64,000 nucleotides of DNA from Nostoc sp. 'Lobaria pulmonaria (5183) cyanobiont'. GTDB taxonomy: Bacteria > Cyanobacteriota > Cyanobacteriia > Cyanobacteriales > Nostocaceae. The translations under genes and the position numbers were made by a program. The stretch lies in assembly GCF_002949795.1 (NCBI RefSeq), contig NZ_CP026692.1, positions 6,184,545 through 6,248,544 of the forward strand, read 5' to 3'. Under the pieces are notes generated by a model. It worked only from the letters and a program-made list of their open reading frames with translations. It was not told the origin of the DNA and searched no databases. Each line of letters opens with the position of its first letter. Positions within the stretch are counted from its first letter, which is position 1. Positions 46,126 to 54,532 of this stretch are shown here, piece after piece.

Positions 46126-46186
46126 CGGGCTACGCCAACGCATTTGTTATTTCGGCGACCGCATTTGTTATTTTAGCGTTCGCAGG
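46126..46186. repeat. REP-like sequence plus two units of the 21-bp repeat
   Basis: After gcctgcggcgggctacgcca come two copies of CGCATTTGTTATTTYGGCG-type sequence starting at 46140 and 46161, exactly 21 bases apart. They are the reverse complement of the units in the 48571-48883 array. Confidence 0.7.
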
Positions 46187-46292
46187 TTTTATAGCGTTTT
46201 CTAATCATCTGGGGTCTTTCCAAGTCGAGCATCTGGAGTGTGGGGTGTAATGACTGTGGGAATTATAACTAATTATACGGACATGATATAAC

Positions 46293-47801
46293 TTACGGTG
46301 TTTTTATAGTCCTCTCAGTTGACTTCTGACTCCTGACTCCTGCCCAAACAGTAAGTGGCTGCCCAACTTGCTTGTACAGTAAACTCTCCAGAATTACACC
46401 ATTATTGTTAGCGGTGAGAGTTTTATTTGGTTGATGCAGAGACTCATAAAAGCCGTTGTACCAGCCTTCGTTAGACTTAAGGTTGGCTTGAACGAAATCA
46501 AATAACTGGCGGGTATAAGCAGTATTATAAAGTACATGCCAGCCGATCGCAGCTTTGGCACTGAGAAATCGCAAATCGTTGTGCTGTTCTCTGGTATCTG
46601 CAATGGTTGCCCAAGGTTCTCCGTTGACAAATAGGCTGCTGTAAACAAAGTATGGCGGGCGATCTAAGTTGTCTTCTGTGACGGCAGTTAATTGTTTTGT
46701 CGCTTCATAACGTGCTGCTTGAGCAGCTAAAATCCGATCGGCATAAGCTTTAGGCAAAGCTTGAAACCCTGTTTCGATGCCATCTAAGATATAGGGTTCG
46801 CTAAGAACGTAGTTATTCGCTCCAGAGTTTTTATAGTCACGTTTGTCGTAAGGAATTCCCTGTCCATAAAGATCGACAAAGGCAGTATAAGACTGATAAT
46901 CTAAGGCTTTATTAACATTTAAGCCCCAAAGCTTCAGACCATAAGCAGCATAATTCTCATAGCCCAAGCGACCTTCTTGATTGTATTGTTCTTTGCCTTT
47001 GATGACAGCAGTACCGTACATTTGGCCATTTGTGGTCAGACGCTTAACTTGCCAATGTTTCCAAACTGCTGCTGTTTGCGATCGCATCTCTGGATACTTT
47101 GCCTCGACAATCTTCAACCAGATTGCCATTCTTCCCAAATCAATGGCTGACCAACCAATTTCTTCCCGTTTTTCTAGTTGACCATAATTAACGGGTACGA
47201 GAGTTTTCGCATTGTAAACCTTGTTGGGTAGTTCTCCTTTGTACAAAGGCATTGATGCTAATGTCTTCAACATTTTGCTCATTTTGGCTTCAAATTCAGC
47301 CGCAGGCACAATATTGAGTTCTCTAGCACTGACTAAGGCTGCGATCGCTGCTGTCTGATCCCACATACTTATAGAGGCAAAGCCATCAACGGAATTAATC
47401 AAGCCAGTTTCATCGTTCCAGTTGCGCTGGAAGTATGACCAAGCCTGACGGGCCGTTGTCATTTCTTCTGGGGTCAGTTTTCCAACTCCAGGAGCAGTAT
47501 AGGGAATTATGGCTACTGTTAATTGGTTCTTAGGAATGGGTTGACCTGGCAAAACTACGGATTTAGCATCAAGACTGGCAACTATTTCAGCTTCTTTCGC
47601 ACCAGAGACAGGAGGTTGGGTTTTTTGTGGTTGGGAAGCAGTTGGGGATGTTGATGATATTTCAGGTTTTTTTATAGAAGTCTGGGAAAGTTGCTTAGAC
47701 CAACCATTTAAAACTACGATCGCGATCGCAGCGGTAAGGACTCCTCCTACAGAAGCTAGTATGGACAAGCTCTTAGGTGGTGGTTGAAAATCAGAACTCA
47801 T
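46293..47801 (-). CDS. DUF3131 domain protein, membrane-anchored
   Basis: An N-terminal membrane anchor (about residues 11-30) and a low-complexity Ser/Thr/Pro/Gln linker (about 38-70) precede a DUF3131 domain (about 110-480; AWSYFQRNWNDETGLINSVD, SMWDQTAAIAALVSARELN, EIGWSAIDLGRMAIWL). DUF3131 is an alpha/alpha-barrel, glycoamylase-like fold, often next to polysaccharide genes. A role in periplasmic glycan processing is inferred. Length 502. Confidence 0.85.
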   Translation of the reverse strand: MSSDFQPPPKSLSILASVGGVLTAAIAIVVLNGWSKQLSQTSIKKPEISSTSPTASQPQKTQPPVSGAKEAEIVASLDAKSVVLPGQPIPKNQLTVAIIPYTAPGVGKLTPEEMTTARQAWSYFQRNWNDETGLINSVDGFASISMWDQTAAIAALVSARELNIVPAAEFEAKMSKMLKTLASMPLYKGELPNKVYNAKTLVPVNYGQLEKREEIGWSAIDLGRMAIWLKIVEAKYPEMRSQTAAVWKHWQVKRLTTNGQMYGTAVIKGKEQYNQEGRLGYENYAAYGLKLWGLNVNKALDYQSYTAFVDLYGQGIPYDKRDYKNSGANNYVLSEPYILDGIETGFQALPKAYADRILAAQAARYEATKQLTAVTEDNLDRPPYFVYSSLFVNGEPWATIADTREQHNDLRFLSAKAAIGWHVLYNTAYTRQLFDFVQANLKSNEGWYNGFYESLHQPNKTLTANNNGVILESLLYKQVGQPLTVWAGVRSQKSTERTIKTP

Positions 47802-47977
47802 ACTGATTAAAGCCTTATTTTGTAAGTCAGGGTTATTTGCGTAGTTTCACCAAATACATTCTTCCCAATTTTGAAATCTAACTAACACCCAGAAGTTCAC
47901 CCGATGGGAACTATTAAAATTTACATTCCGCCCACTACAATAAAGTAGTCACGCACCCGATCTCTGGAGTTCTAGCA

Positions 47978-48553
47978 GTGGGCTTATTTGATGATTTCAG
48001 TCGGTTTTTAGAAAACCGTTTAGAAGAATTCTTGCGTAACAATCCACATTTGGAGTTAGAGGCGCTGCTAGAACAGCTGCGTGAGCAAGAAGAAGACACG
48101 TTAAAGCTGATCGCAGATTTAAAATTACAAGAAAAGCGATCGCAAGAAGAAATTCTCTCCACCGCGCAAGAAATTCAGCGTTGGCATATCCGCATTCAAA
48201 AAGCCAAAAACGCCAATAGAGAGGATTTGGCGAGTGCGGCGGGTGAGCGAGAAGCAGCCCTGTTGCGCGAAGGAAATCAGCGCTGGGGACACATGCAAGG
48301 GCTAAAAGAACGCATTAACCAATCTCAGGAACTACTGCAAAAAATTCAGCAACGGCGACAGGAGGTGCAAGCTAAAGCAGCCGTTGCACAGACAGTCCGT
48401 GCTAAAGCCCAAACCCAGCAGCGTTTTGAAACCAGTGGCTGGTCGAATCAAACTAGCAGTTATTCTGGTGGGTTTGATGACTTAGAAGAGAAGTTCCGTA
48501 GCTGGGAAACTCAGGATGAATTAGAACAAATGAAGCGGAATATGCAGAAGTAG
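47978..48553 (+). CDS. TIGR04376-family coiled-coil protein
   Basis: A 191-residue, strongly helical, Glu/Gln/Arg-rich protein known only from cyanobacteria. The N terminus (MGLFDDFSRFLENRLEEFLR) is the family signature; a coiled coil spans about residues 25-150, then a Ser/Gly-rich linker and a short helix. The start is GTG at 47978, which fits the conserved start. Function unknown. The 21-bp array begins just after its stop. Confidence 0.82.
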   Translation: MGLFDDFSRFLENRLEEFLRNNPHLELEALLEQLREQEEDTLKLIADLKLQEKRSQEEILSTAQEIQRWHIRIQKAKNANREDLASAAGEREAALLREGNQRWGHMQGLKERINQSQELLQKIQQRRQEVQAKAAVAQTVRAKAQTQQRFETSGWSNQTSSYSGGFDDLEEKFRSWETQDELEQMKRNMQK

Positions 48554-48570
48554 CGCCTATTGGCTAAAAT

Positions 48571-48883
48571 ACGCCGAAATAACAAATGCGTTCGCCGAAA
48601 TAACAAATGCGTTCGCCAAAATAACAAATGAGTTCGCCAAAGTAACAAATGCGTTCGCCAAAATAACAAATGCGAACTCCGAAGTAACAAATGCGAACTC
48701 CGAAGTAACAAATGCGATCGCCGAAATAACAAATGCGAACTCCGAAGTAACAAATGCGATCGCCGAATTAACAAATGCGATCGCCGAATTAACAAATGCG
48801 ATCGCCGAATTAACAAATGCGATCGCCAAAATAACAAATGAGTTCGCCAAAGTAACAAATGCGAACGCCAAAGTAACAAATGC
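48571..48883. repeat. 21-bp tandem repeat array, 15 units
   Basis: The core AACAAATGCG recurs at 48581, 48602, 48623 and so on to 48875, always 21 bases apart, giving 15 units. A unit reads about GCCGAAATAACAAATGCGTT plus C. Variation is concentrated at the unit junction (ttcgcc, aactcc, atcgcc), where some units create GCGATCGC. Because 21 is a multiple of 3, long frames stay open on the minus strand. Two inverted units lie at 46140-46181. Confidence 0.93.
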
Positions 48884-48909
48884 CTCCCGTGGCTCTTTCG
48901 CTGACCGAT

Positions 48910-49644
48910 TCAGATGGCCGACGTGCCGCCGTCGACCGACAACTCCACCCCATTCACGAAACTCGAGTCGTCTGAAGCAAGAAACAGCGCCACCGTCGCA
49001 ATCTCCTCAGGGCGACCCATCTTTCCCCGCGGGATCAAAGATTCGAACTGCCGTATCGTCTCCGCGTCGAACAACTGCTCCTGAATCGGTGTTTGGATCT
49101 GTCCCGGACTCAGCACGTTTACCCGAATCCTCCTGTCCTTCAGCTCGTTCAGCCATGTGCGGGCGAATGAGCGTAGCGCAGCCTTGCTCGCGGAATACAC
49201 CCCGAAAGTAGGAAAGCCCTTAACTGAAGCGATCGAGCCGGTCATGAGTATCGATCCACCATCGTTGAACAGGGGCAACGCTTTCTGCACAGCAAAAAGC
49301 GTGCCACGCGTGTTCAAACCGAAGACTGCATCGAAGTGCTCTTCCGTAATGTCGCCGAGCTTGGCGGACTCCCCCGAACCGGCGCTCGCGAACAGCACGT
49401 CGATCCTTCCCTTCTCCCGCTTGACCTGATCGAACAAGCGATCCAAGTCGTCCAGGTTGGCCGCATCTCCCTGCACGCCGATTACGTTCCGTCCGATTAG
49501 GTCGACAGCTTCATCGACCTTTTCTTGGCGCCTTCCCGTGATGAACACATAGGCACCTTCTTCAACAAACAACTTGGCAGTGGCCAGCGCCATTCCGCTT
49601 GTTCCACCCGTAATCACCGCAACCTTGCCATCAAGCTTTCCCAT
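48910..49644 (-). CDS. Short-chain dehydrogenase/reductase, probably acquired
   Basis: A classical SDR of about 244 residues. The nucleotide motif is TGGTSGMALA (about residues 12-21; Met replaces the usual Ile-Gly), with NAG replaced by ASAG, and the catalytic YSASK (about 149-153). The C-terminal RPEEIATVALFLASDDSSFV and VDGGTSAI are typical. The DNA is visibly GC-rich compared with its neighbours and almost lacks HIP1 sites, suggesting transfer. The ATG at 49644 (MGKLDGKVAV) fits the family; upstream starts at 49650, 49677 and 49728 exist. Substrate unknown. Confidence 0.85.
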   Translation of the reverse strand: MGKLDGKVAVITGGTSGMALATAKLFVEEGAYVFITGRRQEKVDEAVDLIGRNVIGVQGDAANLDDLDRLFDQVKREKGRIDVLFASAGSGESAKLGDITEEHFDAVFGLNTRGTLFAVQKALPLFNDGGSILMTGSIASVKGFPTFGVYSASKAALRSFARTWLNELKDRRIRVNVLSPGQIQTPIQEQLFDAETIRQFESLIPRGKMGRPEEIATVALFLASDDSSFVNGVELSVDGGTSAI

Positions 49645-49739
49645 AACCATCCCTTTCGTAATCGTGGCAACATCCATGAGCGCTAAACTGATCTTCAGAT
49701 GAACCGACTCATAGGGAGTATATCGCAAGTTCGGAAACT

Positions 49740-50216
49740 ATGAACAACACCTCGCCACAGGTAGTTGAAGCACTGCTGAGTTTACTCAAAGATGAGAGTG
49801 AGAGTGTGCGTGACTCTGCTGCTTTTGCATTGGGCAACTTGGGCAACACCTCGCCACAGGTAGTTGAAGCACTGCTGGATTTACTCAAAAAGAAGAGTCA
49901 GAGTGTGCGTTACCGTGCTGCTTTTGCATTGGGCAAGTTGGGCAACGCCTCGCCACAGGTAGTTGAAGCACTGCTGGGTTTACTCCAAGATAAGAGTGGG
50001 ATTGTGTGTTACTCTGCTGCTCAAGCATTGGGCAAGTTGGGCAAAAACTCCAGCAATGTTACTGCTACTGTCGCCAAATGGATTTCACAACACCAGGATT
50101 CAGAATATGTAGGAAATGGGATTGATGCGCTGTGGAATTTGGTAGTAACAGAAGAAGAATTTTTGTTTTTTCACTGGAAGTTGCTAAAGAGTTCTGAATA
50201 CTCAGTACTCTGTTGA
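49740..50216 (+). CDS. HEAT-repeat protein, probably a C-terminal fragment
   Basis: Three 33-residue HEAT/PBS-lyase-type repeats (SPQVVEALLSLLKDESESVR, DSAAFALGNLG) are encoded by near-identical 99-bp units starting at 49746, 49845 and 49944. A divergent C-terminal segment of about 50 residues follows. In cyanobacteria such tails usually belong to much larger NACHT or phycobilin-lyase-like proteins. The missing N terminus and the acquired SDR just upstream suggest a gene cut by insertion. It may still be expressed from ATG 49740, but no ribosome site is clear. Confidence 0.65.
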   Translation: MNNTSPQVVEALLSLLKDESESVRDSAAFALGNLGNTSPQVVEALLDLLKKKSQSVRYRAAFALGKLGNASPQVVEALLGLLQDKSGIVCYSAAQALGKLGKNSSNVTATVAKWISQHQDSEYVGNGIDALWNLVVTEEEFLFFHWKLLKSSEYSVLC

Positions 50217-50239
50217 TCAAGCAAACCATTCATATTCAG

Positions 50240-51856
50240 TTAAAAATCGAAGGTTGTGCGAAGTACACCCACATACTGCGTATCATTTCTGTTGTCGTTT
50301 TCTGGGTTGAGAATCACCCAAAAACCAGGAGTAACTGAGATGTTGTCATTTAGTCGATAACGATAAAATGCTTCGATATGATAAGCGTTGTCTCGTTCTT
50401 GACGAACATCACTGTTAGAGATATGGGGTGGTATACCAAAGAGAATTCCCGGCAGATTGCCTCTACCACCCACATCGGGAAACGACACACCAATCGCCCC
50501 AAACCAGGCATTGGCATTATCACCATTGTTCACAAACAGAGAATCTGTTCCACCTCTACCATTGGAAATATCACTCAAACCAGAATTCTTGGCATTTGCC
50601 CAAATATATCCACCCCAAGCGTGGACTTGGAAATTCGGGGAGAAGCGATAGTATCCCTGTGTGCCGACAATATCGTTAGAAGTAGCAATATTGTTGCCAA
50701 AAGGAGCGTTTGACAGAGCGCTACCCGTCCCAGCAGAGAGTTCAATTGCTCCAGCAGGGCTATAGCCATGAGAGTAGGCAACACCAATTGCTCCTTGCTT
50801 ACCGTAATAAGCTAAGTGCGCTAGGGCGTTGTAGCCACCATCAAATAAGCCGTTGCTAGCCGATGGCACATTAGAACTGGTTGCTAAATAGCCCAAAGTG
50901 AGAACCAAGTCTTTAGTAATGTTCCAGTTAGCGGCTCCACCAGCGCCACCTCGCCGGAATAAGGGACTGTATGACCCAAATAGTGAGGGAACTCCATTGC
51001 CGTCATCAGCAATTGTGGGGGGAGTGACGGTGGTTGAAATGTCGGTGTAACCAATGCCTGTAGGCCCAACAACGAAGTTAAGGGAATCACTGACTGGGAA
51101 GTAATAACGGATGTGGGGGACAAAAAGTGTATCGTTGCTGTCATAGTCGAAGTTCAGGCGTGTCATTCCAGTGCCAGTGGCTGCGGCAATTTGGCTTGCA
51201 CCATTGGTGGAATTGGCAAAGTTACCAAATTCTAGCCGGACTCGCAATAAATCTTTGCCAGTGAAACTGCTCTCAAAGTTGAGACGACCCCGATTTGAAA
51301 AGTAGAGATTGGATTCATCGCGATCGCCACCTACTCTATCACCAAAGGTATCACTAATGGCGGTAATAATTTGAGCATTCAACCTAGTAGTAGTGGAAAA
51401 CTGCTGCGCCTCTAATGTTGCTGTATGTGCCTCTACAGTATCTACTCGTCCGCGCAGAGTTGTCAGTTCTGTGGCAAAGTCTGACTGCAACTTTTGCAGC
51501 ACTGCTAAATCTTGCTTATTAACTAAATTGCTAGTACCTGTAGCAATTAACTCATTAATCCGATCCAAACAAGCATTTAAACCTGCGGCAAATTCATAAC
51601 GGGTTAAGGCACGATTACCGCGATAGGTGGAATTGGGATAACCTGCAATACAGCCGTAGCGTTCCACCAGCGATTGCAATGCACCAAACGCCCAATCGGT
51701 TGGTTGTACATCAGAAAACTGGGAAACAGAATTTACTTGTCCCTGCAAATTCCGATTAGCATCTGCTGCATTAGAATCATCTTCTGGAGGTGCTGCCCAA
51801 ACTGCTGGAATTGCCAAAAATAGGAGAAAAAAGCTATGAAAAATAATTTTTAGCAT
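50240..51856 (-). CDS. oprB: SLH-domain OprB-type porin
   Basis: An outer-membrane porin of 538 residues: signal peptide (about 1-21, AVWA), SLH domain (about 42-95; FSDVQPTDWAFGALQSLVER), coiled coil (about 110-150) and OprB beta-barrel ending in VLRTTFDF. It is adjacent to a sugar symporter and an RbsABC-type system, so carbohydrate passage is the likely role. In Nostoc punctiforme an OprB porin gene and glcP are reported near each other (from memory). Confidence 0.88.
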   Translation of the reverse strand: MLKIIFHSFFLLFLAIPAVWAAPPEDDSNAADANRNLQGQVNSVSQFSDVQPTDWAFGALQSLVERYGCIAGYPNSTYRGNRALTRYEFAAGLNACLDRINELIATGTSNLVNKQDLAVLQKLQSDFATELTTLRGRVDTVEAHTATLEAQQFSTTTRLNAQIITAISDTFGDRVGGDRDESNLYFSNRGRLNFESSFTGKDLLRVRLEFGNFANSTNGASQIAAATGTGMTRLNFDYDSNDTLFVPHIRYYFPVSDSLNFVVGPTGIGYTDISTTVTPPTIADDGNGVPSLFGSYSPLFRRGGAGGAANWNITKDLVLTLGYLATSSNVPSASNGLFDGGYNALAHLAYYGKQGAIGVAYSHGYSPAGAIELSAGTGSALSNAPFGNNIATSNDIVGTQGYYRFSPNFQVHAWGGYIWANAKNSGLSDISNGRGGTDSLFVNNGDNANAWFGAIGVSFPDVGGRGNLPGILFGIPPHISNSDVRQERDNAYHIEAFYRYRLNDNISVTPGFWVILNPENDNRNDTQYVGVLRTTFDF

Positions 51857-51984
51857 TGGTTTATAACTTTAAAATGGTTTAATTCTGAATTTGTAACTAA
51901 ATAGATCGCACTCGAACCAAAGCTTCCAGCTTCTAAGCTAATCAGCATTAAAGTTACATATTTTAAGTTGGGGTTTTAGCTCAC

Positions 51985-52281
51985 TTAAAGTAACGCTATG
52001 ACTTTTTGCTCATTGCTGCTTTTAATAGCCGCTTCTATAATCCGCATTACATTAATTCCGTCTTCAGCAGTAACAGCAGTTGGCTGATTATTAACAATAG
52101 ATTTATACACTGCATCGTAATAACCTAAATAACTGCCCTGTGAACTATGTTGCTGTATCAGCTTTTTGCTTCTTTCCCCAGAACCGACTAATTTAAATCC
52201 GGGATGCAAATCAATAAACGGCGCATGAAATACCATGCCGGATAAACCAGAAGAACAAAGAGCCGTATTGATAGTTTCCAT
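51985..52281 (-). pseudogene. Gfo/Idh/MocA oxidoreductase with a large internal deletion
   Basis: The 98-residue frame starts like a Gfo/Idh/MocA dehydrogenase (INTALCSSGLSGMVFHAPFI then DLHPGFKLVGSGERSKKLIQ) and at about residue 45 jumps to the last 50 residues of such a protein (YYDAVYKSIVNNQPTAVTAE, then DGINVMRIIEAAIKSS). A typical member has about 345 residues, so some 250 are missing without loss of frame. The NAD-binding start and the C-terminal strand remain but the catalytic region is gone. Almost certainly non-functional. Confidence 0.75.
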
Positions 52282-52712
52282 CTTTTTACTGATTTACTGA
52301 AGCGAGAGTTTGTATTTAGTTGTTGTCTAATATTTTTTCTGGGATGTAGCATCACAGATGGGAATACAGACTCATAATAACAATTAGGAAAATGCTGTAT
52401 TTATCAACACACTGCTGCATACTTTTCAATTACTTTGCAGTTATCAGTTCTGAAGAAGGCAGGAGGCAGAAGGTTGGAATTTATCTGTTGCTCTCAACCC
52501 CATCTAATCCCAAGCCAATTGTTTATAAAACTCCATAAAATCACGCTTGAATAGAACAAGGGGCTTAAGCCCCTTGTTCTATTCAACAAAGCCGGTAATC
52601 GGTATAAGGCTAAAACTATTTGTTAAAGTCTTTTTTTAATAACCGCTCCAGACGCAGAGGACACAGAGATACGAATTATGAATTACGCACAGAGGTACTA
52701 AATGGATGTCAA
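52282..52712. other. Intergenic region with a 40-bp perfect palindrome
   Basis: No gene is visible. The outstanding structure is the palindrome at 52547-52586. Near 52650-52690 are the fragments gacgcagaggacacagagat and gaattatgaattacg, which are common repeat-like words. Confidence 0.55.
52547..52586. terminator. 40-bp perfect palindrome centred on GGGGCTTAAGCCCC
   Basis: Each 20-base half (TTGAATAGAACAAGGGGCTT and its complement) matches without a mismatch or loop. It lies about 130 bases after the end of the minus-strand sugar symporter gene and could terminate it. The word AAGGGGCTTAAGCCCC is also a common dispersed palindrome in cyanobacteria. Confidence 0.6.
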
Positions 52713-54113
52713 TTACATATCTTCCAACTCAATTCCTTTGGTTTCTTTAATAAAAAAGAGAATGAAAAAGAATGAGGTAGCTGCCGCAATTGTATAGAGT
52801 CCATAGGCAGAACCTAGACCGAAATATTGCAGTATGGGAGGAAATGTTGTGGAAATGATGAAATTGGCAACCCATTGCATAGCAGCAGCAATCGAAAGTG
52901 CGGCGGCTCGAATTTTGTTATTAAACATTTCTCCCAACAGCACCCAAACCACTGGCCCCCAGGAGAAACCGAAGCAAAATACATAGAGGTTGGCGGCGAT
53001 GAGAGCTATAGTCCCGGCGCTTCCGGTAAGATTGGGGTTCCCAGCAGCATCGAGGGGAGCATTGCCAAAAAGATAAGCCATCGTCCCCAAGGTCAAAGTC
53101 ATGCCGATTGACCCGATTATGAGTAAGGGTTTGCGGCCAAATTTATCTACGAAGGCGATCGCAATCAGTGTTGTAATAATGTTGACGGCTCCTGTAATCA
53201 CCGTGATTGATAGGGAATCTTTTTCGGAAAACCCGACTGCACGCCACAAAACGCTGCTGTAGTAAAAGATTACATTAATCCCAACAAATTGCTGTAATAC
53301 AGATAAGCCTACTCCTATCCAAACAATTGGCAAGAGTCCGCCACTTCTGCTTAAGAGGTCAGAAAAGCTGGGTTGGCGTTCACGAAGCACTGTCTGCCGA
53401 ATTTCTTCAATTTTTGGCAGTACGTCACCCCCTAAAATCTTGGTCAGAACGTTAGCAGCTTCTGGCTCTCGTCCTTTAGCAACTAAATAACGGGGGGATT
53501 CAGGAATTGTTAAAGCTACCATCCCATAGAATACTGCTGGTGGGACTGCTGTCCAAAACATCCAGCGCCAGGCTGGAACCCCCAACAACAGCGAATCTGC
53601 TGAACCTCCTGACAGAGCGACGATAAAGTAGTCGCTCAATAAGGCGGCGAAAATTCCCACTACGATCGCTAATTGTTGCAGAGATCCTAACCTTCCGCGC
53701 AAATGGGTGGGAGAACATTCGGCAATGTAAGCCGGCGCGATAACGCTAGCAACGCCGATGCCAATCCCACCCAATAATCGCCAAAAGATAAAATCCCAGA
53801 TAGTGAAGGCAAACCCAGAGCCAATGGCACTGATAGTAAATAACGCCGAAGCGACCACCATTGCGTTGACTCGACCATAACGGTCTGCAATTTGTCCGGC
53901 AAAGAAGGCTCCTACCGCAGACCCCAGCAACGCTAGGGATACTGCTAGCCCTGTTACCCAACTACTGGTATTAAAAGCTTTTGCTAGAGAGAAAACTGCG
54001 CCATTGATTACAGCAGTGTCAAAACCGAATAAAAACCCGCCGAGTGCCGCAGCACCAGCAATCAAAATGACATAAAACGTGTTGGCTTTACGACGAACAG
54101 TAGTGGAAGACAT
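52713..54113 (-). CDS. glcP: Sugar porter family MFS symporter (GlcP-like)
   Basis: A 466-residue sugar/H+ symporter with 12 membrane segments. Sugar-porter signatures are GFLFGFDTAVINGAV (about residues 21-35), GQIADRYGRVNAM, RLLGGIGIGVASVIAPAYIA (about 113-132), PESPRYLVAKGR at the middle loop and QQFVGINVIFYYSS (about 272-285). It is likely to import glucose or a similar hexose. GlcP of N. punctiforme is needed for glucose uptake and plant symbiosis (from memory), and the surroundings are similar. Confidence 0.88.
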   Translation of the reverse strand: MSSTTVRRKANTFYVILIAGAAALGGFLFGFDTAVINGAVFSLAKAFNTSSWVTGLAVSLALLGSAVGAFFAGQIADRYGRVNAMVVASALFTISAIGSGFAFTIWDFIFWRLLGGIGIGVASVIAPAYIAECSPTHLRGRLGSLQQLAIVVGIFAALLSDYFIVALSGGSADSLLLGVPAWRWMFWTAVPPAVFYGMVALTIPESPRYLVAKGREPEAANVLTKILGGDVLPKIEEIRQTVLRERQPSFSDLLSRSGGLLPIVWIGVGLSVLQQFVGINVIFYYSSVLWRAVGFSEKDSLSITVITGAVNIITTLIAIAFVDKFGRKPLLIIGSIGMTLTLGTMAYLFGNAPLDAAGNPNLTGSAGTIALIAANLYVFCFGFSWGPVVWVLLGEMFNNKIRAAALSIAAAMQWVANFIISTTFPPILQYFGLGSAYGLYTIAAATSFFFILFFIKETKGIELEDM

Positions 54114-54228
54114 AGTTTATATATTGGGGATTGGGAATTGGGCATAGGGCATTGGGGATTGGGCATTGGGCATTGGGGGGATGAGAGAGATAAGAGAGTG
54201 GGGAGCAGGAGAAGTAGAAAGCAAAAAC

Positions 54229-54480
54229 TCATTCACGGAGTTAAAAGGCTCATTAATGGAGTTCAAAGACTCATTAATGGAGTTCAAAGACTCATTAATG
54301 GAGTTCAAAGACTCATTAATGGAGTTCAAAGACTCATTAACGGAGTTAAAAGGCTCATTAATGGAGTTCAAAGACTCATTAATGGAGTTCAAAGACTCAT
54401 TAATGGAGTTCAAAGACTCATTCACGAGTATTAAAGACTCATTAATGGAGTTCAAAGACTCATTCACAAGTTATTAAAGA
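54229..54480. repeat. 21-bp tandem repeat array, 12 units
   Basis: CTCATT recurs every 21 bases from 54229 to 54460. The main unit is GACTCATTAATGGAGTTCAA plus A, with variants cacggagttaaaagg and cacgagtattaaag. Frames remain open on both strands; they would give MEFKDSL heptads on the plus strand and NESLNSI heptads on the minus strand. It separates the glcP-like gene from the ABC permease gene. No ribosome site was identified, so it is scored as repeat DNA. Confidence 0.93.
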
Positions 54481-54532
54481 CTCATCCCCTATTCTCAATG
54501 CCCCATGCCCAATGCCCAAATACATTGATTCT

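Noticed and set aside
46059-46250. 63-residue plus-strand frame with hydrophobic residues
   Set aside because: It reads through a palindrome and the 21-bp repeat; the hydrophobicity comes from repeat codons.
48511-48879. Long minus-strand frames over the 48571-48883 array as protein genes
   Set aside because: They stay open only because the unit is 21 bp; there is no ribosome site and the composition is pure repeat.
48571-48883. CRISPR array
   Set aside because: Units are contiguous without unique spacers and there are no cas genes. The same applies to 54229-54480 and 27155-27222.
54117-54477. Repeat proteins on either strand of the 54229-54480 array
   Set aside because: Several frames on both strands are open for the same trivial reason; none has clear start signals. 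Kept only as a finding.
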